Below, piece by piece: positions 22,272 to 34,197 of a DNA stretch of 64,000 nucleotides. Positions within the stretch are counted from its first letter, which is position 1, and every line of letters starts with the position of its first letter. Made by a program: the position numbers and the translations under genes. This DNA is from Macrocybe gigantea (Eukaryota; Basidiomycota; Agaricomycetes; Agaricales; Callistosporiaceae): the NCBI GenBank assembly GCA_011319805.1, contig SJRY01000164.1, forward strand, positions 1-64,000. Reading direction: 5' to 3'. The notes beneath the pieces were generated by a model. That model did no database searches. It worked only from the letters and a program-made list of their open reading frames with translations, and was not told the DNA's origin.

Positions 22272-24918
22272 ATGAGCACGCACCTCGAACGGGCGATAGA
22301 GCAGATCCAAGTCAAAAAGAATCATAAGGAGATCGATTTCACTCAGCATGTCCTTGAGAGTGGAGAAGTCGTCAGCACGCAGGAGCGGGTCATAAAAGAT
22401 GTACGGTTCACCTTTTTTTCCACAGCGACTCTTTTCCGCCTTTCCTCTCCCGTACCTTCACTTGACCTGACCGCCTCCCCTCTCATCATTGCCAGGTACA
22501 AGCTCCAGCAATGCACATTCCCACTGACGAGCAGTTCTGGAACCGCCATGGACAGGATCGCACTAAGCCGGACGTCGCGTTCCTCAAGAATCACTTTTAC
22601 CGAGAAGGACGCTTGAGCGAAGAGCATGCATTGTGGATAATACAGACTGCGACAGAGCTTCTGAAGAATGAGCCCAACGTACTGACTGTCGATGCACCCA
22701 TTACTGGTATGTCGTCGCCCCGCTCGATTCTCGACATGCCAGCCCTGATTCCGCACAATGCTCTGCTTTCCGTTCTGTAGTTTGCGGTGATATTCACGGA
22801 CAATATGTCAGTGTCAAGATTGTTGTCACCTGCTGTGTGATCACTGATGCATGAGCCCTAGTATGACTTGATGAAGCTGTTTGAGGTTGGCGGCAGCCCG
22901 GCTGACACCCGGTATCTCTTCCTTGGTGATTACGTCGACAGAGGTTATTTCAGCATAGAGGTGTGTCATAGTTGCGTCTCCGGCAGACCATCTTATCCCA
23001 AATGTATATTTTGGCAGTGCGTACTCTATCTATGGTCTCTCAAAATCTGGTACCCGGACACGCTTTTCTTACTACGCGGAAACCACGAATGCCGCCACCT
23101 CACAGATTATTTCACTTTCAAACTGGAGTGTATGATTATTTCACACTTAAAATACTCGTCATTGCCTTACAGAGCATACAGGCAAACACAAGTACTCTGA
23201 AAAGATTTACGAAGCGTGCATGGAGTCTTTCTGTGCCCTTCCACTGGCTGCGATCATGAACAAGCAATTCTTGTGCATCCATGGAGGCCTTTCCCGGAAT
23301 TGAACACGTTAGATGATATCCGGCAGGTACGCCGTTCACTTTTCGAGATTAACCTTGGGAGTGCCTCATACGCTAGCATGCACCATCTCAGCTTGATCGC
23401 TTCCGAGAACCCCCTACTCATGGCCTCATGTGTGATATACTCTGGGCAGACCCAATCGAAGACTTTGGGACAGAGAAAACGACCGAGAGTTATGTCCACA
23501 ACCACGTCCGTGGTTGCTCGTATTTCTTTACGTGCGTCGCAGCGATTGTTCATCTCATTTCTCGAGACTTGAGCTCCGTGTAGGTATCAAGCAGCTTGCC
23601 AGTTCCTTGAACGGAACAACCTCCTTTCCATCATTAGGGCCCACGAAGCTCAAGATGCTGGGTACGTCGTCACGTCTCAGCGTGGTTGGCTTTGATGTTG
23701 AACTATCGCGGACAGTTATCGTATGTATCGCAAGACTAAAACAACGGGTTTCCCTTCGGTTATGACCATATTTTCCGCGCCCAATTATCTCGACGTCTAC
23801 AACAACAAGGCTGCGGTGCTGAAGTACGAAAGCAACGTCATGAATATCAGACAGTTCAACTGCACACCGCATCCCTATTGGTTGCCAAACTTCATGGATG
23901 TGTTTTCGTGGAGTCTACCTTTTGTGGGAGAGAAGAGTACGTTGTCATATTTTAATATTATCTCATCGTCTGAACTCACGTCTTTCGTGTTAGTCACCGA
24001 TATGTTGGTGGCCGTGCTTAACACGTGTACGAAAGAAGAACTGGAAGAGAGTGACGACGAATCCACATTTGTCGCCGTCTGCGGTGGCATCGGAAGAATC
24101 TGCGGAACGCAGGAAAGTTATTAAGAACAAGATCATGGCTGTCGGAAGGATGGCCCGAGTTTTTGCACTTCTACGGTCAGTCACTGTGGATTCATTAAAA
24201 GCGGTGTGATAACTATTTCGACAGGGAAGAGTCGGAAAAGTTTCTGAACTCAAAAACGTTTCCGGTTCAAGCAAACTCCCGTATGGTACCCTTGCTTCGG
24301 GTACGGAGGGAATCAAAGAATCAATCACCGGATTCGACGATGCGTACGCGCCTTTGTTCCCTTTATACCGATACTTAAAGCTGACATTGACCTTTACCAA
24401 GTCGCAAATCTGATATTGAAAACGAACGGTTACCTCCAGAGTTATATGATGCTGACTCTGAAGAAGGAAAGGCGCTCATATCCTCATCTTCTCTTCCGTC
24501 GACCCCATCGGAAAGCATAGAATCGCCAGCACCTGTTACACCCAATGGTGTTTCGGCTGGCTTGGAAAGGGCCATTTCTTCCGGTGCAGTGGCTGGGACG
24601 CTTACCAACATCAACACATCGCCGGTGCAAACACCCATGTCGCCGCCATCGCCTCAATCGCCGATGACACCCAGCAGCCCATCGGGCACGCCGTTCAAGC
24701 GCGGGCACTCTCGGACAGCCAGTCTCGGCACAACGATGACGAGCCCCAGCACGCGCCGACGAAGCCTAGAAAGCACCATGTCGCTGATACAAAATGTATT
24801 GGACGGGAAGGAGCCGAAGATACCAGAGGCGGACGAAAGCGGAGAGAATTACGTTGACAGGTTGGCTGGTTCATCTGTTCCGCCTGCTGCCAATAATGGG
24901 CGACCATCTGTGCGTTAA
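22272..24918 (+). CDS. CNA1: Calcineurin catalytic subunit A (PP2B)
   Basis: Ca2+/calmodulin-dependent Ser/Thr phosphatase catalytic subunit. The ATG at 22272 opens [13 protein letters not shown]. The metallophosphatase signatures GDIHG, GDYVDRG and RGNHE are present, followed by the core to [14 protein letters not shown], the B-subunit-binding helix region ([11 protein letters not shown]), a calmodulin-binding stretch ([19 protein letters not shown]), an autoinhibitory segment ([17 protein letters not shown]) and a Ser/Pro-rich tail. At least nine introns interrupt it. Three one-base errors break the frame: CCC at 23293-23295 (one C short), an extra base near 24062-24066, and AAAA at 24236-24239 (one A short). 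Every conserved block is otherwise intact, so the gene is very probably functional. In fungi this enzyme controls Crz1-type stress signalling, growth and hyphal development. Confidence 0.93.
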
Positions 24919-25398
24919 GGCATGCGATTTCGGATTCCGGTCGACGATTCTGGCACTTTTCTCGCCGTTCTACTTTTCCGTTCGTTCACCATTCATCTTC
25001 TTCGGCGTTCGGTTTCTCCCCGCGAATACTCTCACATTCCTTCAATCATACACGTGGTAATAGGCATCGTCGGTCGGCATCGACATCGTGATAGTTATCC
25101 TTCCCGCATTCTCTCTTTCAGTTTCATTCCTTTCTTTGTCGCCACGTTTGGCGATGGTATGAATTGGCGTCATGAGGCAATTACGGTTGATCAGATATAC
25201 GTACGCGTTGTAAACTAGTCGATAAGATACCACGGATTCATACCTTTTGTCTTTCCACGTTCTACGATCATCATCTCAAACCGTTGCGCGCTATTTAGGC
25301 TAGGAACTAATTCCTGATAAGAGTCATGACGCGAGGCTCATGTGTACAGGGAACATATAGACCGCAAGGCATCCTTCGATATTGGCAACCCCACGATC
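24919..25398. other. Spacer between calcineurin A and the PcaB-like gene
   Basis: These 480 bases contain the calcineurin 3' UTR and the promoter of the next gene. They are T- and C-rich in places, with no convincing coding frame. Confidence 0.4.
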
Positions 25399-26817
25399 AT
25401 GTCGTCCGTCATGGATTCGCTCGTTTTCCGACACATCTTCTCCACGGACGAGTCGGCGGCGATCTGGAGCGACGCACTCGCACGGCGTATTACCTCGAGT
25501 TTGAAAGGGCGCTCGCGAAAGTGCAAGCCGAGTTGGGCGTCATCCCGAAGAAGGCGGGGCGGACGATCGCAGAGAAATGCAGGGTCGAGCTCATCGACAT
25601 CGACGAGCTGGCGAGCGAGACCAGGCGCATCGGATACCCGGTCTTGCCAGTCGTCAAGCAGCTTGTCAGAATGGTCAACACAGTGGAGCCTGGTCTTGGA
25701 GAATGGGCCCACTGGGGAGCCACTACACAGGTGCCTCGATATCTATCGACACCGATTTCCGCGTTCCTGAATGTTAAAGTAGGACGTCACAGATACGGCG
25801 ACAGTGCTACAGTTACGCGATACTTGCGGACTAGTGTCTAAATCCCTCAATGCCATCTCCGAAACCCTTGTCCAGCTCTCCCTGAAACACGCAGCAACGC
25901 CCATGGCCGGTAGATCCAACCTCCAACAAGCTGTGCCCATCACCTTTGGATTCAAACTGGCCAGGCTACTGGCGACGTTCAAGCGGCATCAATCGCGCCT
26001 GGAACAGATACTTTCCCGCCTCCTCGTCTTGGAGTTCAGCGGTGCGGCGGGGACACTCGCAACCCTGTCGGACACGGGCCTGGCGATGCAAATCCAGGAG
26101 CATCTGGCGAAGGAGTTGAATCTGGGCGTGCCAGAGATCGCGTGGCACACGGAGAGGGACAGGATAGCCGAGATCGGCGCGTTCTTCGCCCTCGTCACTG
26201 GAACTTGCGCTAAATTCGCCACGGACGTCAAACTCCTCATGCAGACCGAGGTTGGCGAAGTTTCTGAGCCGTTTTACGCGCATCGAGGCTCGAGCAGCAC
26301 CATGCCTCAGAAGAGGAACCCAATTTCTTGCGTCTACATCACGGCGATGGCTAGTACCGTCCGACAACTGAGCGCTGCGTTGTTTGATGCCATGGTCGAA
26401 GACCACGAAAGAAGTACGGGCCCTTGGGAGATTGAATGGATTGTGCTTCCTCAAATCGCGACACTTACTCATGCAGTGCTGAAACATATGCAAGCAATAT
26501 TAGAGGGTCTGGAAGTCCACGAAGACATGATGAGAAAGAACCTGGACCTAACCAAGGGCGCCATTGTTAGTGAAGCCGTCATGATGGGTCTAGGGAAGAC
26601 TATCGGCCGCCAGTTTGCACACGACTTGGTCTATGATCTTTGTAGGCAGGCGCTCGAGAAGGACCGTCCGCTTCTCCAATTGCTCATCCAGAATGAGCAA
26701 GTTGAGAAATCCGGCATTAGCGAAGCCGAACTCGAACGGCTGTGCGATCCCGCAAACTACCTCGGTCTGAGCGAAGAAATGGTACATCGGGTTGTTGGGA
26801 AGCGAAGCCCGGTTTGA
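25399..26817 (+). CDS. Class II fumarase/PcaB-like lyase (3-carboxymuconate cycloisomerase type)
   Basis: Member of the aspartase/fumarase superfamily. The opening (MDSLVFRHIFSTDESAAIWSD), the region LEFERALAKVQAELGVIP, GEWAHWGATTQ, and the signature SSTMPQKRNP (general form GSxxMPxKxNP) fit 3-carboxy-cis,cis-muconate cycloisomerase, PcaB type, better than adenylosuccinate lyase. PcaB acts in the protocatechuate branch of aromatic breakdown; fungi classically use an unrelated seven-bladed enzyme, so the substrate here is uncertain. One base is missing near 25468-25475 (between IWSD and RTAYYLEFER). The only intron (about 25732-25797) has an acceptor that needs one more G to keep the Asp of the TTQD motif. 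The ATG at 25399 is used; 25411 is an alternative. The C-terminus is complete. Confidence 0.8.
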
Positions 26818-27079
26818 CCACTGCTATAGGTGGCTGTCACAAAAACGATGTCGAAAGTGGGCAATTCTCTGCTCCTACTGAACAGTGTACTATAGACATT
26901 TCACACACTAGCCCTACTTCAGCCTTTGCTATGATATCAATCAAATGCTGACAAGTTCTTCTGGACGAGGGCATGAGGTAGGAATCGTCCGACTGCCGTG
27001 CCGCCGTCAGACTTGCCCATAACAATACCGAAGCGATCCTACGAAAATACCCGCTCCAACTAAACCTAGTGGCTCAATA

Positions 27080-29146
27080 TCAAGAACAAACGCCCAACTC
27101 GGAGGTATATCCAAGGTGGACATTGGCATGCAGAGAAGCACCGTCAACCCGAAGTGGGTGCAACATTATAGAGAAGCACACAGTGCACATATTTTGCGGT
27201 AATAGAAGACCACGAAAACGCGGACGACAGCGGCCGTATGCAATTGTGTTATTGGTCAATTCAGCCCGCATCGCCGTTTGCGTTCTGCCCCTCTGCCAAC
27301 TGGGACGGGACTCAGCGCGCAACGGTAGAACAGAAGTCGATGTCCTTGCCTGGGTCAATCGCCTTGGGTCACAATGAATGTTTACATAGTGCAAGTCTTC
27401 GCGAGGCATTAACCATTCCAGAAGCATGAAGAACATGCAGTCCACTATGAGGATGATGGTCCAAATAGGGCCTGCGAATGGGCCGAGTTTCATCGTCCTG
27501 AATAACGCATGTTCACTAGTTAGCTCGGTAAATGAAGGTCACATTCTTTAACCGACCGTTGCATTCTCTCCCACAATTCTATCTGCCTGGACTTCATCAC
27601 AGTATCGTACACCTTTTCAGTGCGCGTTGCTACGTCTTCCCAATTGTAGAAACTTTTTACTCGCTCGTGAGCCCTTACGGGGTCATGTCTGCCAGCCGAA
27701 ACCAAGTATACTGCCTCCGAGATAGCGCGTACAACGTCTGCGGGACACCGAATTGGTACTAGAAAGATATTATGGAAGGGTAAATAGGCCTCACCGTCCT
27801 CTTCTGGTTCGGCGAAGCTGATCATATCCTGTGGCAGAATTTCTGGAACGCCGCCAACACGAGTCGACACAACGTACAATCCAGCACATGCAGCTTCAAG
27901 GATGGCAATACCGAATGATTCGGTAAGAGAAGTATTCATAAAAATAGCCCCTTGAATCAAAACCTTTTAGAGAACCAGCTAGGATTATCAAATGGCGCGT
28001 GGGAGATGCAAGGTGGAAAAGAGCTAACCGACCGAACGTCGCTGTGTTTGACTGGGCCCAACAACTCTATACGGTCTTCAAGCATATGCTTCTCTCGCAT
28101 TTGTAACAGGTCGATGAGCTTCGGGCCGTCACCTCCTAAGTCCGTTTCACTCGTGAGAAGGTGCGAATCCAACGGAAAAGTGTGATTGTCACCGATCAGA
28201 AATTTCACGTTAGGAAAGGCTTTGCAAATTCGAGGAGCTGTGGCGACCAAAAGGTCAATGCCTTTACGGTACGCCAGTCGCGAGAGAACGACGATTGTAA
28301 CTATAGAGATGTGATGAGAAATCGGCAGGGGATTAGTACAGCGTCGACAGAAAACATACTGGTATCCAGAGAGACTGGAGGACATGGCTTGAATTGATCC
28401 GCTACCAAGGCATTAGGGATAACATAGACATTGTGACTAACGGCCAGTTGTGTTGGATCGTCATCGTCAGGCTCAAACAATTCTCCCCTAAGAACAGTAT
28501 TTTCACGACTTTGAAAAGTGTGAATGATTCCAATAAAAAGCAAGCGTCGCACAGCAGACGGCTCACCCAGTATGCGATACACATATAACTGCGTCAACAT
28601 GACGAAGAGTGCCAGCGAGCAGTTTGTTCGTCAGGATACTAGCAGCGTCCTCGAAACCAAATAAACTATGGTCCGTGAACACAGTGCGGACCCCCATAAG
28701 GTGGGAATGCAATATGCCTTCGTGGCCCATCGACGAAAGACTGGCATGCGCATGAACGAGATGAATGTGCTCTCGAAGCAAGATCGTTCGAAGATATGGC
28801 AGTGACGTGAAGAAGTTGGGAAGCGTAGCTGAGGACGCGATGGGAAGAAATGGGATATAGTAGACCTTCAATGCAGGCCAAAGCCATCGCACGCCAACCC
28901 TGTCTGCGCCATGGCCATGGGTAATTACAATGACCTTCAAGAGATTGAGATTTTAGCATTGACGTGCCTGTGATCACTCACTTTGTGTCCTCTTTTTATC
29001 AGGTTCACGCTCAACATGTAGATATGACTCTCCACACCGCCTACGTCTGGATGGAAAAAGTCTGAAATCATTCTTGAAGAGATGAAGTGTCGGAAAGTCT
29101 GCGCAAACAGAGTATACGAGACGCACGCTATGGATATCGCGTTCAT
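27080..29146 (-). CDS. GPI3: PIG-A/Gpi3, GPI-GlcNAc transferase catalytic subunit
   Basis: GT4-family glycosyltransferase that adds GlcNAc to phosphatidylinositol, the first step of GPI-anchor synthesis, on the cytosolic face of the ER. The spliced start reads [21 protein letters not shown], joined over an intron at 29126-29073. Conserved blocks follow: [95 protein letters not shown] and [14 protein letters not shown]-terminal hydrophobic anchor follows ([21 protein letters not shown]). Several short introns are present, one of them inside IG|GDGPK. The tail after the anchor is long and not family-like, so the last exon may end earlier than 27080. Confidence 0.9.
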
Positions 29147-29425
29147 GGTCACTTTCGTGTCAGTCCAGTCATACTAAGGGTATCTGAGCAAGGAGCTCGA
29201 CGCGTTGGTATGGCAAGAGGTGAAATCCATTCAGGTAAACAGCTACAAACATTTCGTGCAAATGCTCTCCAGTCTATTGAGTGGGTTAGGAGGTATAACG
29301 ACATCAACACAAGCGATAGGGTATCCTGCAGATACAGCAGAAATAAATCAACTGAAACGACTCATAACTGGATCGTGGCGTAAGGGTGTCCAAAACGGGG
29401 TCGTAAACGAGACACGGTCCTGGGA

Positions 29426-30871
29426 TCAAAGGTATTCAGAGTCGGAATCGTCTTCAAGGCCATACCCAAATTCGGCCAGGCGTTCTGTGTAAGGCGTCGC
29501 CACCCGTTCTTCCTCTGTCACATACTGTTTTCCCGGGCCTCCCGGGGTCAACGCCGAAACGAACTCGTATATAATACGATTGGCACTAAGAAAGGCAAAC
29601 ATGAGCCAAGTCGCAACGCAAGCGTGGAGGGGTGGCCTACTCGTGCGGATTAACAACGTTCCCATAGTGTGGACCAGAGATTTGGGAAAGATCTACATCT
29701 TCGACGCCTGCTTCTTGAAGCTGCGTTTTCAGTGCCTCCGCATCTTCGAATGGGTATGCAATGTCTTCGTCGCAATGGATTATTCTGATGGGGCACTTCA
29801 GCTGTCAAACTGACATGAATGCTGGGAACAGGGCGTGTCAACAGCAGGAGAGCCGACCTTGGCGAAATCCTGAAGTGTGAATACCTTTCTCTCAAGGAAC
29901 CAAGCTATGCTGACGACATAACAGATGGCCAGTTTCTCCGGGGTACCCGCCCAACTATCGGCCGCCTGTGATGCTGAGCTTTTCGTTATTCTACTCTCGC
30001 TCATCAGACAGCAGAACCGGGAAAGGTGATCGCGACGCACGCCTCTGTTAGCCGATTGGCCTTGTTGCTGAAGCACAACTGTTGAGAACCTTGCACTAGG
30101 TCGTCCAGCATCATTTGATCAACAACCAATGGGGCACCCGGGGGAGCACTGCTCTCGTGCTGGAAGCTCTTTTCCCACAAACCGAATATCTCGAGTCTCC
30201 CTGTAGCTACGTCTTCGGGCTGAAGTGAGGCATTTTAGTCAGTATTGTGACAAATCAACCGGGTCGACATCCGTAGAAGCGATGTCATGACGAGATGCAA
30301 ATGGCTCACCTCGGTCGGTGGAAGTGGAGAGCAGAGTGTCAAAGATAAGACGACATCAGGGTGGGACATGGCCAGTTCCATGGCTACACAGCATCCTATC
30401 GCGAGCGCAAAGACATGAACAGGAGGTAAGTCCTTTGCTCTCTAGACAGAGTTGACATCGGCGAGGCAGTAACACCCAGGTGTGAACAAGATGCAAAAGG
30501 CGTTTGCATGTGAACGGCAACTGACTATAAATCTGTAGAGGTCATCCGCCGCAACTTCGGGAGTGTAAATATCTTTCGCTACTGGTCCTCTGGTGGAGCC
30601 GAAGCTTCGCATGTCAATGCCGATGAGGTTGAACGACTTGCGGAGCTGTGGGTCGCAAAACTGCGCTGTCAAAGGGGTAAAGCCATTTGTCAAGTGATGC
30701 AAGCGAAATTCGCACACCTTCAAAGGTCTCCTGTGCGTAGAATTGCGAATGGACAAAGAGAATGCAAGGCAGGGACGGATTGATGCTTGGACTCGAGGGG
30801 GAGATGGGCGTCAATATATTGTAGTGGTAGTCGACTGGGCCAGTGGGGGTGGACAACAAGACATGGGGCAT
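29426..30871 (-). CDS. Alpha/beta-hydrolase-fold protein, copy 1 (no nucleophile Ser)
   Basis: The ATG at 30871 begins MPHVLLSTPTGPVDYHYN; then LPCILFVHSQFYAQE (oxyanion strand), FNLIGIDMRSFGSTRG, VHVFALAIGCCVAM (nucleophile elbow), IIHCDEDIAYP (acid) and ISGPHYGNVVNP (His). The fold is alpha/beta-hydrolase, but the elbow reads A-L-A-I-G instead of G-x-S-x-G, so the usual Ser nucleophile is absent while Asp and His remain. A Cys pair follows the elbow. The C-terminal ~55 residues end ATPYTERLAEFGYGLEDDSDSEYL. At least five exons. The neighbouring copy 2 is a tandem paralogue in the same orientation. Substrate unknown; it could be a non-catalytic binding protein. Confidence 0.75.
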
Positions 30872-31701
30872 CGTGAAGGGAGTTCGGCGCCAACGAAGGT
30901 GAGAAAGCCGAAAGCAGTCTGCGACACGTTATATCCAAGTCACGGAGCTAGTGGATTACGGCTTCTCGTCCTTAACTCTTGATGCCTCGCGCTATTCATA
31001 ACGTTTAGGTTTTTTCCGAAGGTCGCGGCGGAACAGCTCGTGGTGGGCCGCCTACAATAAGGACGCATATACAAAAAAGAAAGCACTTCTCTTGATGGAC
31101 GGGCGTTTGGAAAGGCGTAGTTCCCGTGGCATTCCGTCGTTAACGGATTTGTCATGATTGGAAGAAGCGCGAGCCCGTCTAGCTCGCCGACGTTGCGGGA
31201 TTACGAAGAGGTCGTTGCGTCAAAAACCCGAGGCAGGAGATTTCAGCAATCTCGACAGCGACGATCGCCGGCGTTGTCTTCAGTGGCGACCTCCGTGAAC
31301 AAGACGACCAAAACCGTGCACATGGCAAGCGCCCGTTGACCATGGGTGTTGCCGGTCGAGAAGACCATGCCACGAACAAGAGGGAATAGCGTGAGATACA
31401 AATTTCCGGTTGTGTTAGGCTTTGATAATCGCTGAGTCGAGAGGGATTCTGGAAACATGAGCAGCATCCGATTTAGCGCACGTACATACAGTAGGACTTT
31501 CTGCAGCTTCTATGTTTATGGAAAGTTTTGTTCTGGATCAACATGGATAAATACATGGGGCCTCAGTTATGACGGTAATGAACAAAATAATATACAGAAT
31601 GTCAACCGTTTTAATGAAAACAATGGAAAGCATCAGGAAAAAGTCAGAAAAAAAAGAAGCCGGCCTAGGAACCCGCCTGAGCCGCGGCAGTGTGGGAGGC
31701 T
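30872..31701. other. Spacer between tandem hydrolase paralogues
   Basis: About 830 bases between the copy 2 stop codon and the copy 1 start. They should hold the 3' UTR of copy 2 and the promoter of copy 1. Short open frames exist on both strands, but none looks coding. Confidence 0.4.
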
Positions 31702-33199
31702 CTACAGCAATTCCATGTCAGAATCATCCTCATGTGGGTCATAGCCGTATTTTGAGAGTTTCTTCGTGTAGGGCGTGGCCATTTTATGCCTGTCGCGTGA
31801 GCGTTCTGGCGACGCAAAGCGAGTCGTAGGTGTCTGTTCCGAGCTCATCGAGAGAACAAGATCATAGAGCACGTCATTGACTCTGTTGTGGAAAGATGCA
31901 GTCGTTAGACGTGTTACGGGATGATTGTTGGCCAGCTTACGGCTGCGGGTTCGTCACATTCCCGTAATGTGGTCCAGGAACTTGACATAGTGCCACGTCC
32001 GGGACTCCGGCTTCTCTCAGCTGTGCTTCAAGTTCTTGGGCAAAGTGAAGTGGATACGCAACATCTTCGGAGCAATGTATCAGTCGGACGGGTGACCGAA
32101 TCTGAAGCTCAGCAGTCGGTCAGCATTCCTGAAAAAAGCTGCCGGGATGTTGTACCGCACCATAGCCAGTCTTTCGAGGGTGATGGGGATGCGATTCAAG
32201 AACCAACCAATTGACGCTTTGTAGGACACAGACAGTTTTTCCGGAGATCCAGCCCTGTTGTTAATCGCCTGCATCAGGGCGACCTTGGTCAAACTTAAAA
32301 GAGCCTAATTGGCATCGGATGGACCCTCGAACGAAAGCAGTCTAGACTCACGCCTCTGTCAGACTATTTGTCTGGTTGTTGAAGCACAGCTGCTGACAAC
32401 CGCGTAACATATGCTCGAGGATTGCATCGTCTTTCTCGACCATTGGGTCGGTAGACGCATTGTGGTTGAACGCCTGGCTCCAGTATTGAAACACTTCTAA
32501 CCGGCCCTCCGCTATTTCTTCAGGCTATATTTATGACGTCAGCATGATAGAGAACTCGACGGTCCTTTAGATAGAGGTGCGAGATCACTGACTTCGTTGG
32601 ACGCAAGTGGCGAGCAGAGCACAAGAGACAGAACGAGATCCGGGTGGGCGGCAGCTAGCTCCAGGGCTATGCAACAGCCTAGAGCGAGACCAAAAACGTG
32701 AACAGGTGGGAGCCGGAGCGCCTTCTATTGAGACGTGAGAACACATCATGCGTTTCGACCGATCGTAGTTGCGAGAAGCGCGATGGTTATGAAAAAGCTA
32801 GAACAACCGCCAGATGATGGAACACTCACGATGAAGCTATGCACATCTTCCGCTGAATCTGTAGGCGAATAATTTTGGTTCCCAATCAAACCTTTTGTAG
32901 TACCATAAGCCCTCATGTCAAGCCCAATGAGGTTGAACCCATTCCGGAGCAACGAGTCAGAAAACTGGGCTGGATTCAGATGTCGGGCGCTAGCATGAGA
33001 ATCGACCAACAAAAAAGGCGATGACGATGGATCAAACTGACATACCCTCGAACACTTCCTGTGCTACGTATCCTGAATGGAGGAACAGCACGCAAGGGAG
33101 GTGTGCGTTGATGGTTTGACTAGACTGCGAAACAGGAGTGGAGATGTGATAATGGATTTCCGCAGGTCCAGATGGCGACGTTATGTGCACGTAGGGCAT
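31702..33199 (-). CDS. Alpha/beta-hydrolase-fold protein, copy 2 (no nucleophile Ser)
   Basis: Tandem paralogue of the previous hydrolase. The ATG at 33199 gives MPYVHITSPSGPAEIHYH; then LPCVLFLHSGYVAQEVFEG, FNLIGLDMRAYGTTKG, VHVFGLALGCCIALELA (elbow), LIHCSEDVAYP (acid) and VPGPHYGNVTNP (His). The elbow is G-L-A-L-G, so as in copy 1 the nucleophile Ser is replaced by Ala with Asp and His kept. The C-terminus ends MATPYTKKLSKYGYDPHEDDSDMELL, the same pattern as copy 1 (ATPYT...YG...DDSD). Exon layout also matches. The shared loss shows the change predates the duplication. Confidence 0.77.
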
Positions 33200-34197
33200 G
33201 TTTTTGTCGGCTTTTTTTCCCCTTGGTCGCAAGCTAAAGGGACGAAAAGAGATGTTGGAGTACAAAGGAGGGGCAGGCGCTGCGGCAGCGGCTACCTTGG
33301 GGCTCTTGACTAACGGCCCGTCACGGACCTATCTACATGGGGACTCAGGTCGGGCCAAGGTGTCAATTAATTGCCCACGAGAGACCAACACCGAATCCCG
33401 CGTTCATCCGGCGCTACATAGCAAGAGCTCGAAGAATTACAATCACACCAGATTGGTCTTGAGGAGTCTTGTTGATATAGATCATCGGTTCACACAAAGA
33501 CGAAGTGACGGCGACGAGTACTTGAAACCTTGCCAGCAAACGCCTCGGGCTGCAGATCTGTGACGATAATGGTCTGGAGTGTATGATCGCAGTGGCCGTG
33601 CAGATCAGATTGATGCTCGGCAGTGGAGTGTGTGAAGTCAACCATTCCTTAAGGCACATGGAAATAAACCTTGTTTGTCCCTCATGGACAAATGATGCTG
33701 GGAGATTCATGCAAGAACAAGAGTGTTTTTTGCTGAGAAAATGGACGTGTGGAGAATTCGGTCACTGTCTCACTGGCTCATCTGACGCCACCGTTTCATC
33801 ACGATTCAAGCAATGAGTTGTTTCTTCCGAACAAATGTTCCACATCGGGGTTCTTCGCCCCAGAAATGTCGCGATGTTGTCGGAGAGAACAGGAAACATC
33901 GATGGAAGGTCGCCAAGCTAGGGCGTAACGAATCTACGTTGAACAAGCTGTACACTACAAGACATGGGCGATGAAGTGAGATGGGAGGTGGGACGGAGGC
34001 AGGTGAATTTCGGGATGTAGGTGCACAAGTAACGTAATAAAGCAATCCGTGGTAAGAAGAATGGGGCATAAATAAGCAGCAAAAAAGTACATAATGCAGC
34101 AAACTACAAGACGATGCGAAGCCAAGCGGTGATACAGACATGACGCTTTACGTGCAGACCTTTTCGCATCAGAGGGTGTCGCAGAATCCTGGCCGAG
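33200..34197. other. Spacer of about 1 kb without a recognised gene
   Basis: It lies between the promoter of hydrolase copy 2 and the 3' end of the membrane protein gene. A 98-codon minus-strand frame (33414-33710) and a 111-codon one (33806-34141) show no family features. Nothing else is seen. Confidence 0.4.
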
